Below the pieces are notes generated by a model, which was not told the origin of the DNA, did no database searches, and was given only the letters and a program-made list of their open reading frames with translations. Positions 11,941 to 24,020 of a DNA stretch of 64,000 nt are shown here, one piece after another. Position 1 is the first letter of the stretch, and every line of letters starts with the position of its first letter. A program made the translations under genes and the position numbers. This DNA is from Paguma larvata (Eukaryota > Chordata > Mammalia > Carnivora > Viverridae), in assembly GCA_030068075.1 (NCBI GenBank), contig CM057839.1, forward strand, positions 22,051,167 to 22,115,166, given 5' to 3'.

Positions 11941-12157
11941 CTGGTGTGCCTGGTCAGCTCTGTGAGTTAACCATACACCTTTGGCTCAGGACATGATCTC
12001 CTGGGTTCATGAGTTTAAGCCCTGCTTCAGTCTCTGTGCGGACACCTCAGAGCCTGGAGCCTGCTTCAGATTCTATGTCTACATCTCTCTCTCTGCCCCT
12101 CTGCAACTCACGCTCTGTCTCTAACTCTCAAAAATAAACATTGAAAAAAATTTTAAA
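11941..12157 (+). mobile_element. Carnivore tRNA SINE nested in ERVL pol
   Basis: It starts 'ctggtgtgcctggtcagctc' and carries a diverged head, the 'gagcctggagcctgcttcagattct' block, a CT tract and an AAAAATAAACATTG tail. Flanks agaaggtgaactca (11927-11940) and agaagttcaactca (12158-12171) are a 14-bp target-site duplication with two mismatches. The duplicated sequence is itself part of the retroviral pol remnant, so the SINE landed inside the older element. Confidence 0.92.
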
Positions 12158-12540
12158 AGAAGTTCAACTCAGGAAGAAAGAACTTTAATTATCAAGTGAT
12201 TAGGATGATCTATTTTGTGGATACCAAATGGTCTCTTTTCTCAGCTTCCACTGTCATTGCCCATTGGGCTGATGAGCTAAGTGGAAAGGGTAGCAAGAAT
12301 GGAAGTTATGCAACGGTTCAGCAACATGGAGTTTCACTCATCAAGGCTGACTGCCAAGGGCCTAATCTGTTGGCAGCAAAGACCAACAGTCAGCCCTCAA
12401 TAAGACACTATTCTGGGGTGATGAGCCTGATATCTGAAGGTAGGTTGATTATAATGGTCCACTTCCATTATGGACTAACTAAAATGAATACTTACTCTGG
12501 TACGAATCTGTCTGCAAGAGGTCTAAATTAACCCTGTGTT
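12158..12540 (+). pseudogene. ERVL-type pol remnant, RNase H end and integrase start
   Basis: This continues the segment at 11505-11940 after the SINE. The open stretch 12196-12531 (111 codons) corresponds to the linker and the N-terminal zinc-binding part of an ERV-L-type integrase, recognisable by 'tgtcattgcccattgggctgatgagc' and 'cagcaacatggagtttcactc'. The zinc-binding cysteines appear lost. The start of the catalytic core (from about 12444) lies in a different frame, so at least one frameshift separates the two. Similarity stops near 12530; the rest of the core and the C-terminal domain are missing. It is a dead remnant. Confidence 0.82.
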
Positions 12541-13214
12541 TATATTGGTTTCTGGTAGGACAATGCTCCCACTTTATTTTCATTCAAATTGTCATGGAAA
12601 TTTAAGTTCTTTGCTTGTCTATATACATAATAGAACCAGTTTATTAATGTCTATGTGTAAGACAGTTGGAATATCAATAGAGCTAAGTATTCTCTAATCC
12701 ACTCCAGAGTTGATACATATCTATAAAACTGCACCCATTAGATGTAAATTCCACAAATACAATATTCCAGTAGGGTCAAATTGCAACTTTAAAGAGGGTA
12801 ACATTACAAATAAAAACCTGAATTCAAAAAAATTTAAGTTGTGGTCACAACATTTTGTAGTAAACAATATTTTCTTCATTTTGTGTTATATTTTAAAATT
12901 AACGTTGGAGAAACATATAATGACCGCATGTATAATGACATGGAGAAAAGTGAGTAAAAATAATGCGATTATTTTTGTGTGTTTTCATTTTAATAATCTA
13001 TGTTCTATTATGCATGCATATATGAGATTATTTTAAATCTCTTCAATTTAATTTAATTTAATTTTACCTTTCTTATTTTATGATTTTTTAATTAAAAAGT
13101 GACTTTAAGGCAGCATTATAGATTTGTAAGAGGAAACAAACACATGCTTTTACACGTTCATCATCCACCAGGATTTTTCTCCTACATGAACTCATGAATT
13201 ACAACAAATGTTTG
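12541..13214. other. AT-rich intergenic DNA
   Basis: A 108-codon + frame at 12710-13036 has no recognisable domain and an AT-driven composition. A short (AATTT)n run is at 13043-13066. Confidence 0.5.
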
Positions 13215-13345
13215 AAGTGAGAATTTCATTACCATTTAAAAAAATAATAATCCTGAGGTACAGAGAAGTTAATTAAATTGCAAAGTTTTATACAAGCCCA
13301 TTAGGGACAGATCTGTGATTCCAACTCAGGTCTTTAATCCCCACT
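13215..13345 (+). repeat. MIR fragment
   Basis: It has the typical second half of a MIR: 'cctgaggtacagagaagttaattaa', 'ttgcaaagttttatacaagccca' and 'gattccaactcaggtctttaatccccactg'. The first half is replaced by AT-rich sequence. Confidence 0.8.
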
Positions 13346-14215
13346 GAACTTTTCACTTTAGCATTCATGTCACTAAAATATATTATTACACTTAAAATAA
13401 TTGTTTTTTTCAGTATTTTTATATAGAAATAGCAACATTGTCTTTATATTTTTAGCAAAATATTTTTCATATGCTTTGATTCCTGATTTATAGATTTTCC
13501 TCTAAAATTCTAATTTTTCTGATGAAATATTAGACTTCATCATTCAGAGATTTAAATTCAAATCCTTTATAAATCCACATGTACTCAATATTTCCCATTT
13601 AATAATATTTTGGGATATACCCGGTTTCACCTTTAACAACACAATTTAGTCAAATCTAATACTCACATAATTAGGTATTGTTTAGAAGTTACTACACCTC
13701 TGTTACAAAGAGCAGAATGTATCTCGATTCTTATTAGATTAGGGCCTAAAGAGCTAACAACACTGTGCATTTGTTGGGATAAACAACAAAAGATGCACCT
13801 TACCCAGGACCTTTTATGAATAAAACTGTCAGCACATGATGAATGTATAGTGGAAGTTTTTAAGGCATTTTAAGTATCTCTAATGACGCAGACGATATCT
13901 GCACTTCCTAATCTCTGGTGCCAATGAGAACATAATGTATTCTCTGTCAGCTTTGAAGAGGATGTTGCAGTTTTATGTGCATTTGGTTTTTAATATTAGC
14001 TCTGCTTCTTAATTATTGGATGCTATTCACTTTCGACTTTCATTATTTGCCCTTACAGTGAAGTTCTAAGGGCTTTTATTGGAAGCCAACCAGGCTGAGT
14101 CATTGAGCTGATATTTGGGTTAATTTTTCAGTATATCATCCAGCATCATCCTTAGTGTTGTCTTCAGTATCTCCTCCTGTCACTGGAGGAAAAGGCACTT
14201 TTCACAATTATAATC
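13346..14215. other. Non-repetitive intergenic DNA
   Basis: Positions 13780-14215 are of normal complexity, lack simple repeats and match no transposon I recognise. That makes this block a possible conserved non-coding element, though nothing in a single sequence can show conservation. Confidence 0.35.
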
Positions 14216-14224
14216 AGAGCTGCA

Positions 14225-14424
14225 GGGGCACCTGGGTGGCTCAATCAGTTAAGCATCTGACTCTTAATTTTGGCTCAGGTCATGATCTCACAGTTGTGAG
14301 ATCCAGCCAGTACTGGGCTCTGCGCTGACAGCGAGAAGCCTGCTTGAGATTCTCTCTCTCCCTCTCTCTCTCTGTCCCTCCCTCCCCCCAAAATAAATAA
14401 ATAAGCTAAAGAAAAAAAAAAAAA
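14225..14424 (+). mobile_element. Carnivore tRNA SINE
   Basis: The head GGGGCACCTGGGTGGCTCAA is intact, with the older 'gcatctgactcttaatttt' anticodon region. A shortened body with a CT tract follows, then AAAATAAATAAATAAG and a run of A. Flanks agagctgca and agaactgca are a short duplication with one mismatch. The 82-codon - frame over it is spurious. Confidence 0.93.
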
Positions 14425-17400
14425 GAACTGCAACTTGAAATCAAAGGGGATGATGGGTTGGTGTGAAAAGCTCAAGTGTTTATTTCCTAAAGTGATTGAA
14501 ACTACCAAATGCTTTTGAAACATCTGCTCATTGGAGCCTAGGACGGTGGTTGTTTCCCAAACTGAACTCGCACATAGCCAGGTAAAGTGGTTTCTGTTTT
14601 CATTTCCTCAGTGTTTCATTCTCTGAACAAAATACGTGAAATATGTGTTTCTACTTGATCTTATCCATCTGAAAAAAAGCACTCTTTGTTTGAATTTTGT
14701 GTCAGAATTATTACTACCTAAGAAAAAGCTATGTTAGCCACTGTACAAAATGTTCCAGAGATGCAAGGTACTCACTGTTATTTTCTCTTTATTATTCCTT
14801 AAGCATTCTGCCTTATTTTATGTTATTACATTAATCATCTGACATGAAAATCGATTCTAAAACATTTCAACACCTTAAAGAGAACTTTCATTTCCTATTT
14901 TCTTATCTATTTGTAGGGGTTAATGTTTATCAGACTTTCCATTTTATCATAACCAGGGTGTGAGAGGAATTTTCTTAAATTACACTTTATGACAATGAAC
15001 TTCCCACAAGACAATTTAAATGCAATTTGTTGTGCAGAAAATGTTTTCTTCAAAAATGTTAATTGATCTCTGTGTTTAGACATTAATTTAAAAACACAAT
15101 GCTAAGTAATCAAAGCTGAGAAGACCCCACTTATACTGTCTCTGAGATATGCTTATTTCCCCATAGTATAATGATCTCTAATGAAAATCCAAAGTCATAA
15201 GGACATGGCAACATAATGAATTTTCAGCTGAAAATGAGACTTGTAAAACAGGGATCATAGAAATGTTCAGTCCTTTTGCAGGGGGAAAAAGAGCATGACA
15301 TAAACTAAAAGCTTGGCTGGGGATTAACAGTAATTACACACATACTTGAAAAATATGTGTTTGCTCCTTACACTTAATTGATATTTTCCTTAACTTAATA
15401 TATCTGTTAGAAGAAATATATACTGACATATTTGGGAGTAACAGTTGTATTTCGACAATCATATCAGCAGGTGCACTACTGAGATATTTTAAATTTTGTG
15501 AGAAACACTAATGATTTGGAGAGTAAAAAAAAAAAAAAAACTAGCAACTATCTTGCTCCATTTTATATACATTCTGAGTCAAACTTATTGTCGATTTGAA
15601 TCCTGAATATACATATATTTTAAAAATATATTAAGAGATATATCCATAATTTTTGAAATAAAATAACATATCTGCCATAAGGCATTATGTCCTATATACA
15701 GGATGTATGGGACTGGTAAACTGAACAAAACAAGACATTATTTAAGTGTTTAGAATTTCAAAAATGTTAAAAGACATCTAAAAATTATATGTATGAAAAA
15801 ATCCAAATATTATATATTTTTATATATTGTGTGAAATGTAAATATTTAGGTATAATTTGAAATATACACACAAGAGAGACCAAATATGAACTCTAAGCAA
15901 ATATTAACTATAAATAAAATATTATGTATTATTAAACACTTTAGTTCAACATTAACCCAACATTTCATAACATCTCTTGATTTAGAATAAATTTATAAGT
16001 TTATGTTGAAGTAACTGAAATAAAGTAGTTACGATTGGTTATTTAGTACTAGTTGGACTGAGTTTAATTTTCCAATAATTAATTTTATTTAAACCAGTTA
16101 TACTAGATTCTAAGGATATAAAACTACAAATAGCTTGGGAAGCGTATTTGATTACCTTTACATTTATGTTTCAAAAACAATTTTCAAAATCATCGTGAAG
16201 GTTGACAACCTTTATGGCCAAAATTTTCAACTTCCTTTGTTTGTGTTTGCATTGTGTAAGTATAACTCCTAGCATATGGCAGTGGGTTTAGAAATATGAA
16301 GATTAACTTTTCTTCTCATTTAACTAAAATCAAAATGTGTGTTTCTGTTTCACCCCATTAACTACAGTTGTAGTGCCCCTTTATCTTATTGTTTGGAATG
16401 GGTAATTAGAATTTTTTGAAAAAGTAATAAATTCAAAGACCACATCAAAAAATTATCATTCTAACTTTCCTTTTTCTTGGAACCCTTTATTTTGATCATG
16501 GTGGGTAGGAAAGAAAAGACAGATATTTCCTTCTACTACTTAGAGATCAGAGGAAATATTTATTTGAAGTCAATGACTAGAGAACAATTAAGCAGGCACA
16601 TTAATTACCAGTGAGTGGAGCAAGGTGCAAGGAACACTCAAGTTGTTTTTAACCGAGTATATAATTCAGGGTACAAATATCTAGATAGATAACAAAGGAG
16701 ATTTTGCAATGAAAATGAATGCTATATAAATTATGTTTCAGCAGTAGTTGAGCCAATAAATAATAACGTTTGAAACTGTATTAAAATCTGCAAGCAAAAT
16801 ACCTCTAAACACCTTACCAATATTAGAGGAGATCAAGGAACATATGAGTAGAGCAAAAGTGAAACCATTTTTTGGAGAATCAGAGTACCAGACAAGCACA
16901 CAGTGCATGAATTTACATAGAGAAGAGGTAGGAATCTAACTATTTAAACAAGATCATTATGTATAGTCCAGGTCGGTAAGTAAAAGGTAGAGTTTATTTA
17001 CATTGTCTAAGCAGGACAAACAGAAATGTAGACTGGAAAGTTTACTGTGGGACCAATTCCCTCATGCCCCCCAATCCTCCCCACCTCACTGTAGGATCCT
17101 GATTAGTTTCTAAGTTCTGAAACAAAGCTAATTTTTTTTAGTGTTAAGTACATAATAACCATTAAATAACAACATCTTCCATTGGGGAGACTGTCAAAAC
17201 AACTTCATATGAGTGGAGAGATAAAGGGAGCATATCTAGATTTAAATATTTAGCTATAGAATACAACCACTTCCTGATCTGTCTCCTGCAAAATAGTAAT
17301 TGAGTTCCTTTTTGAAGTTAAGGTAGTTGCATTCATTATATATTTTGAAGTGATATTTCGATATTTGATATTTTTTGGTAATTAAATACTAATTGATTTT

Positions 17401-17717
17401 GTAGTATTGATTTTACTTCGTCAGTTAATTACCAAGGGGTTACTATCAGTAGGGATTAATAATAATTAGTGCTAATGCAAGTTTTAATACATAAATAGTG
17501 ATGAGCATTCTAAATAGTCATGAGGTTCCTAACTAGTAAGTAATTGATTATGTTGGTCATTAGGATAAAAGGAAATAGCATAATGCATGCAGTCAAAATT
17601 TCATTTGTTATGAAGTGCTCCTAGTATATCTTTGATATTTTTAGCTTAAACTTAGTTACTAATGAACTCGCTACCAATAGGTTCCATATAAGCAGAAATT
17701 CAATTTCCAGGCATTGT
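14425..17717. other. Long AT-rich stretch without recognised elements
   Basis: About 3.3 kb hold no gene or repeat I can name. There is a 16-A run at 15525-15540 and TA-rich patches near 15600-15850. The piece 16490-17100 is slightly richer in G and C but unassigned. Confidence 0.5.
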
Positions 17718-17760
17718 TTAAATAATTAAATAAATAAATAATAAATAAATAAATAAATAA
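17718..17760. repeat. (AAAT)n microsatellite
   Basis: About ten units of AAAT with two interruptions. Confidence 0.9.
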
Positions 17761-17794
17761 TGGTTCCTAACATGAACATTGCAAGGAATGCAGA

Positions 17795-18363
17795 CAAGTA
17801 TAGTAGGTTTTTATTGCTGCATGACAAGGAAATATTACTTTAGAGGCTTAAACAACACCCACTAATTATCCCATAGTTTCTGCAGGTCAAGAATCTGGTC
17901 ACCGAATAAAGAGTTCTATGCTCAAAGACTCATAGGCGGGAATCAGAGCACAGGTCAGCCTTTGTTGTTTTTTTGTTTGTTTGTTTTGTTTTTGTTTTTG
18001 AGGCAATGAGACGAAGCACTGCAAGCTCATTCAAGTTGTCAAATGTAGTTTCTGGTAGTTGTGACACTGCCTTGCCACATTAAAAGCCAGAAATAGAGAC
18101 TCTTGCTCTTATAAATTCCTTCTCCTGTTTTGCATCTCTCTCATTAGGAGGAGCTAAGTCTCTTTTAAGGGTTCCTCTAATTATGTTAGACCTATTGAGG
18201 ATAATATTCCATTTTATCATTAACTGCTTTGTGACTTTAAAGATGCCCTCAAAATCTCTTCATATCAGCATCTAATCCGCTGTTTGATTTAGTAATATGG
18301 AGAAAGTGTGTGTACACCAGAGAAAGGGGATCATGAGAAGCCAACTAATAATTCTGTCTCACA
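17795..18363 (-). mobile_element. MaLR/MLT1-type LTR, diverged, with T/G-rich insertion
   Basis: On the + strand it begins with the reversed LTR end ('tattgctgcatgacaag...gaggcttaaacaac') and 'cccatagtttctgcaggtcaagaatctgg'. It later shows 'ctcttataaattccttctcc', 'ctaattatgttagacctattgagg' and a terminal 'ggggatcatgagaag...aattctgtctcaca'. This is the antisense order of ERVL-MaLR LTRs. A T/G-rich run at 17961-18000 interrupts it. Confidence 0.55.
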
Positions 18364-18780
18364 TAAGAGCAAGAATATTGAAAACCTAAAGAGGTCTAAC
18401 TTATCACCATGTAATTAAGCATGACTGAAGCATTCCCCCATTGTCCACTAATGGGATAGAGCAAATCAATACTATAACCCAATTGCACATGGAAATTGAT
18501 AACAAAAATAAATAATTGTTTAATTTTCATTTTTTAAAGAGTGAAAGATTTTCTTCTTACTCAAATTTCTTCAAAGAAAAAACTAGAATTTCATTAATAG
18601 AGAACTAAAGACTAATACATAAAGGTTATGAAATTTCCATATAATATGACAGTAAGAGGTCCCTGTCAAGAAACTTGCCACTACTCTTACCCATGCATAA
18701 ATAGCTCCTGACATACCAAATTATCTTTATTCCTTGAACGGTCCACACAGTATCATGTCTGTTCCATTTGTTCAATTATT
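18364..18780. other. AT-rich intergenic DNA
   Basis: Nothing is recognised. Its end, 18769-18780, is the left copy of the next SINE's target-site duplication. Confidence 0.5.
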
Positions 18781-19001
18781 CTTTTTAGTGAAATTTTTTT
18801 TATTGTTTATTTTTTAAGAGAGAGAGAGACAGAGGACGAGACGGGGAGGGGCAGCGAGAGAGGGAGACATAGAATCTGAAGCAGGGTCCAGGCTCCGAGC
18901 TGACAGCAGCAAGCCCCATGTGGGGCTCAAACTCACAAACCGTGAGATCACGACTTGAGCCGAAGTCGGACACTTAACCAACTCAGCCACCCAGGCACCC
19001 C
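18781..19001 (-). mobile_element. Feline tRNA SINE, well preserved
   Basis: On the - strand it starts GGGGTGCCTGGGTGGCTGAG and has the younger 'aagtgtccgacttcggct' region, B-box-like 'gtttgagccccacatggg', the CT tract and an A-rich tail. A perfect 12-bp duplication TGTTCAATTATT lies at 18769-18780 and 19002-19013, with partial matching beyond. CpGs are retained. The 64-codon frame inside is a by-product. Confidence 0.95.
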
Positions 19002-19137
19002 TGTTCAATTATTTTTTCTACGTGGATTATCAGGCCATTCTGGTGTGCCCATAAACATTCTTCTATTTCCAAAACATATTAAAACCTGTGTGAAGTGTTA
19101 CTTTTTCCTGGGATCCCACCGGTAACTTGTTATGGAC

Positions 19138-19478
19138 TGAATGAACACCCCTCTGCCCCCGGAATTCATATGCTGAAGCCCTAACCCTCAATGTGACGGC
19201 ATTCAGAAGTGAGACTTTTTGAGGTAATCGAGTTTTACATGAGGTCATGAGGGTCGGGCCCTCTTGATGAGATTAGTGTTCTTATAAGAGGAAGAGAGAC
19301 CAAAGCTCATTTTCTCTCTGCCATATGAGGACACGGTGAGAAGACAGCTACCTGCAAGCCAGCAAAAGAATCAGCTGCCATCTTGGTCTTGGAACTCCCG
19401 GAGGAGAAAATAAATTCCTATTTTTTAAGCCACCTGGTCTATGGTATTTTCTTACCACAAAATGAGCAGAATAAGACA
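19138..19478 (+). mobile_element. MLT1-type MaLR solo LTR
   Basis: It begins TGTTATGGACTGAATG and shows 'cggaattcatatgctgaagccctaaccc', 'gaggtcatgagggtcgggccctc' and 'gtgttcttataagaggaag'. It then has 'tatgaggacacggtgagaagac', 'atcttggtcttggaactcc' and 'taagccacctggtctatggtattt', and ends near 'aataagaca'. This is the full order of an ERVL-MaLR (MLT1-like) LTR of about 340 bp. No internal sequence or partner LTR is seen. Two short frames over it are spurious. Confidence 0.85.
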
Positions 19479-20469
19479 TCTGTATATGTTTCTATTGTGG
19501 AGTTTATTACATTCAATGGTTTGCTAACTTTCCATGAGTTCTTGCATTCCATTTCGGTAAGAAGTGCTTTGCCAAAGTATGACTGTTTGTTATCTACGAA
19601 CAGTAGATACTTGTCACACTGCCTGCCTCAGAGTGATCACTCGGTAAAAATACAATAAAATATAGTTGAATATACGGTCACTCAGAAAAAGATAGTTGAA
19701 TTGATAAGATAAATGAATATAAGTCAATTAGAATAGAAACATAGTGTGAATCTCTCTACATACTAGCAGTTTTTAATTACAAATTTTGCCTTGCTAATTA
19801 CGAATAGATAAAAGACTAATTATTATCAGGGCCTTAAAAGACTGGAGTATAATCAATAGCTAAACAGAAAAGAATCTAATTTTTTTATATATTCCATCTA
19901 CACATGGGAAAAATTATTTGCCTGCCAAACTACCACCTTTCACCATCCATAAAATCATTTTATTTTGATAGACCCATGTGTATGCTCATATTTTGGTAAA
20001 ATACTAGCTTCAGAGAAAAATAAACCACATTGTTTCCAAGTCATTAAATAATATCCACTTTCTAAAAATAATCAGCAGACAGAATGAAATAAGGAACTAA
20101 GTATCAAAGGCAAATTTACATGCTCAGACTAGTAAAAACACAGATATGGAAAAATGATCTTACTTTCATGTCTTCATACAGCACAGGTGAAATTTTGAAG
20201 ATCTTATACTTTATTTAAAAATCAAGCGTCATCTAATATCACATGAATAAGTCTGTGTAATCAATAAATGGATTTCTTTGTGAACCACATGGCATATTAT
20301 TGGTATAAGTTAAAGTCATGTAAAGTTTAAAGTTTACATAAGTAAAGACATACTTATGTTTCTAACCAATATGTCCTGACCATTTCACAAAGAGCAAAAA
20401 TCAGTATTTCTGTTTGAAGTTGATAGATTGTCAGGAAAGGACAATTTACTTAAAAGTTTCAATTGTCTT
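19479..20469. other. AT-rich intergenic DNA
   Basis: Nothing is recognised. A 91-codon + frame (19383-19658) starts inside the LTR and runs out of it, and has no recognisable domain. Confidence 0.5.
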
Positions 20470-20692
20470 GGGGTGCCTGGGTGGTCAGTCAGTTAAGCCT
20501 CAGACTTCGGGTCAGGTCATGATCTATCAGTTCCTGACTCCGAGCCCTGTGTAGGGCTCTGTGCTGACAGCTCAGAGCCTGGAGCCTGGTTCGGATTCTG
20601 TGTCTCCCTCTCTCTCTGCCCCTTCCTTCCCTGTTCATGCTCTGACTCTCTCTTTCTTGAAAATAAATAAGGATTAAAAAAATTCAAAAAAG
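20470..20692 (+). mobile_element. Feline tRNA SINE
   Basis: The start is GGGGTGCCTGGGTGGTCAGTC. It has 'cagacttcgggtcaggtcatgatct' and the 'ggctctgtgctgacagctcagagcctggagcc' block. 'ggttcggattctgtgtctccctctctctctgcccc' and an AAAATAAATAAGG tail follow. Imperfect flanks tttcaattgtctt / tttcaatagtcta suggest the target duplication. Confidence 0.94.
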
Positions 20693-21235
20693 ATTTTCAA
20701 TAGTCTAAACAAATTTTGAGAGTGGGACAAAAAAAGTGCCAATTTAGCACCAAAATAAGTGCCAATACCTGTAGTAAAATATTTATTAAATGTAAAGTAA
20801 TCATACATGCTCTCAAGTATGCTAGAAAAGATATACTCTTCGACTAGTCAAGAAATATAGAGAAAAATGAAAGATTTGTGAAATTAATTCTGCTTCTAAT
20901 AAATGTTCAGCTAAAATATCAAAAAAAAAAAAAAGCACAATATGTAGCATAATATGCAACAGGCAGTGTTTCGGGTTTACATGTGTTGATTAGATAAAAT
21001 TTAAATGCAATAATTTTTGATTTGTAGTTTTGACACTGACCTGTTTCACTTTTCCAGGAACGTGTATTCTCTATACACACATATGATTATGTAGTTATAT
21101 ACAATCTAACTATAATTCTTAGTTACTGACATGTAAAAACTATTTTTTGCTCAATAATTTGCTATTTAGTTTATATTAATTCTTATTTTTAATTTTCATA
21201 AAATGAACTCATTTAAGAATCATTACACAATGATC
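20693..21235. other. AT-rich intergenic DNA
   Basis: A 14-A run is at 20921-20934. No element is recognised. Confidence 0.5.
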
Positions 21236-21425
21236 TGAGTTCTAAGTGCTCGACTTAGTGCTTATTTTGCCATACTAATCTCACTGGAGCCTGCCAACAA
21301 CTCTGGGAACTAGACTCATATTATGTGTTTTATAAATGAAATTTGTAACTGAGGTTAGGCAGGTTAAATAAACTGTTCAACATCAAACCATCAACAAGTA
21401 TGTCAAAGCCAGAATTGAAATAAGT
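21236..21425 (+). repeat. MIR SINE
   Basis: The order 'gagttctaagtgctcgacttagtgct', 'gccaacaactctgggaactagac', 'ttataaatgaaatttgtaactgagg' and 'gtcaaagccagaattgaaa' matches a MIR along most of its length, with heavy substitution. Confidence 0.78.
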
Positions 21426-23334
21426 ATGACCTGATTAAAATTGGGGACATACTACAATCTCACGCAGGAAATCATATCCCAATTTTTCTTATGTCTCTCT
21501 CAGCTATTCAAAACTCATGTTAGGACTATGACATTGTATTTGATGGAAATGAGAAGAGGCAAACAAACTCATATTTGTAGTTTGCCTATATAGAATTTTA
21601 AAAATGAGAATTGTTGAATTGGATGGTGTAAGGTTATCAATTTTTTGATGAAAGGATATAGAAAAGGACATATGTAAATTCCTGTGGCTATTTTTAATAA
21701 TGTAACTAATGAATGTATTCATTCTCCAAACATCCTGTTACATTTATTTCACACTGATCAATCAGTTTTCCAATTTGCCAAGCTGGACTACATGCAAAGA
21801 CAAATATTCTGGCAGGATTTTCCAAGCAAATTTAGTTCCTTTTTTAACATCAAAAAACAATATTAATATTGAAGAATTAAAATCAAAGCATCAAAGGAGA
21901 CTTAATGGAATAGTCATTATGCAATTCTAATTCACTCGTAGCTGCTGCCCTCCAGCAAAGCTCTTACCTATCTCTAAAGGAATAAAAGAGAAATTAACAT
22001 ATTCCCCCAATGGTTGGGAGATTCATTTTCATAACTTTATAAACTAATAGAGAACTTTAAAAGACTAGTTCAAATTTCTCAGCTAATATTTGGATTGATC
22101 TTACACACATTAAAATATTGTAGAAATGTTGTATTATATATTTGTAGTTCTTGAAATACATAAGTTGGTAGGTCAAAGAGAATATTAAGGGGATAGCCAG
22201 TCTTTATGTTCATGTTGTCAACCACCAACACGTTACTAAGGCTCAAAAAGACATCAGAGGCCAATCTGCTAAATCTGCCAGGTGCTCAGCTGGCTGATAT
22301 CTGCATGACCTCGACAGGCTACCAGAAAGAATGAAAAGTGTTACATAAAACAAATCTTCCCACCCTCTCCATGATTTCCTATCTATGGGACTCTTAATCT
22401 TCCCTGAGTTCCAGTTATGACATAAATGTCCACCCATCCCCTTCCTAATGCTCCCCAAATTTCCCGCCTGACATTCACTTCATTTCAACAGATCTGTCAA
22501 TTTGTCTAGAGTTCTGTGGGCCATTCAAGAATGAGATGGAGAAAAGAAGGCATGAATGATATTGCTTCTTTACCTTATCAGAAAATGGAATATTTTAAGG
22601 GTATGACATATGATATATTATTATAATTTAAATAAAACTGACGAGTCGACCATAATTTTTAATGGGGAAGGCATAAATGAAATAATATTGGTGTCTAAAG
22701 GCAGGACAATATATTCTAAGGAATTAAAATAATCAAATTTACTGACACTCTGTGTCTTCCCTGGGTGGGAAGAAATAATAATTCCAACAATTGCAAAACA
22801 ATTTCCACATCCAGTATTTCGACATTTGAAATTCTCCTTTCAGAGTTCTAATTATGTGAGACATATCTATAAAATAAAGTTCATTATATAATTTTAAAAT
22901 GTGACCAGTCATACATTCTTCATTGAATATGACGGTGGATTTTAAAATATTTTTCCTAATGTTTGTGGGCTAACAGAAAGACAAGGCCAATTTAAGTTGT
23001 ATAATCTTAGAATACTGATTCAATAATGTATAGAAGCTGATAGAAAAATAACAGTGAAAAACCTGCCTCAAAGGTGTAGTAGGATACTTTGTATTTATTT
23101 AATTCACATCTGTGTTTTCTTGTAGTTTTACAATCCCATTTTAGTTAAGACCTCTGATATCACGATAAAGGTCCAAATTCTATTATAGGAAACAGAGGCG
23201 CTGTAAATAATTCAAAAAAAAAACACACATTCATCATAGAAAATTCAGAATATTACACATACAAAGGCCTTCTACTGATCTTAGGTTCTCACCAATTTCA
23301 TTGACCATTCAGCATTTTAAAGTCCACTACTCTG
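21426..23334. other. Intergenic DNA, unassigned
   Basis: It is mostly AT-rich. The block 22240-22520 is richer in G and C and of normal complexity, with 61- and 71-codon - strand frames that match nothing I know. It may be an old insertion. No splice-bounded exon is evident. Confidence 0.45.
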
Positions 23335-24020
23335 GATATCAGAGATTTATTCATTCGTATAAACAATACTATTGATTGCCTACCCTCCATCACACATACT
23401 TTAGATGCCACGTTTGCAGAAATGAACAAGTGAACAAGTCATGAACAAGTGAACAAACACTATCCTCATGGAGCTTATATTTTAGAGGGCGTATCAAATA
23501 CATAGATACTTCATTATATCATTTAATTTCTGACAGTGTTAATATCACGAAGAAAAAGAAAAGAGTAAATTATGCAGTGGGTTACCTGTGTGTTGATTTT
23601 AGATAGAACTGATAGCAATGACTAACTGTAGTGATGAAGACCATTTTTGAGAAACCTAAATGAAATGAAGGACTTAGCTACCTGGACAGAATTGAAGGTG
23701 GAAGAAACATAAAGTACAAAAATAATCCTGCATTCGGAACAAGTTCGGCTGGTTTAACAAAAAAGGCTGTAGTGTGGTGAATGGCAAAACGAACAGGGGA
23801 TGGGTTTGAGAACACCTAGTCATGGACGTCTTGAGGACTGTAGAAAATATTTTATATTTATTGTAGATGCGATGGGAATCCACTGGACATTTATGATTCT
23901 GAAAGCCAATTCTAGGTTCTGTGTTGCAAAATTAGGGTAGATAGGAAGAGTAAAATCAGATAGACCAGTTAGTGGGCTGTTGCTGAAGTTCAGGCAAGAG
24001 ATAAACTAATACTTATTGTT
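23335..24020. mobile_element. Ancient mammalian interspersed repeat, L2-like
   Basis: Landmarks in order are 'gagatttattcattcgtataaacaatact', 'aagtgaacaaacactatcctcatggagcttatattttaga', 'agatgcgatgggaatccactgg', 'agaccagttagtgggctgttgctgaagttcaggcaagagat'. I know this order from a widespread ancient mammalian repeat, probably L2-related. Divergence is high. The 69-codon - frame inside is chance. Confidence 0.55.
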
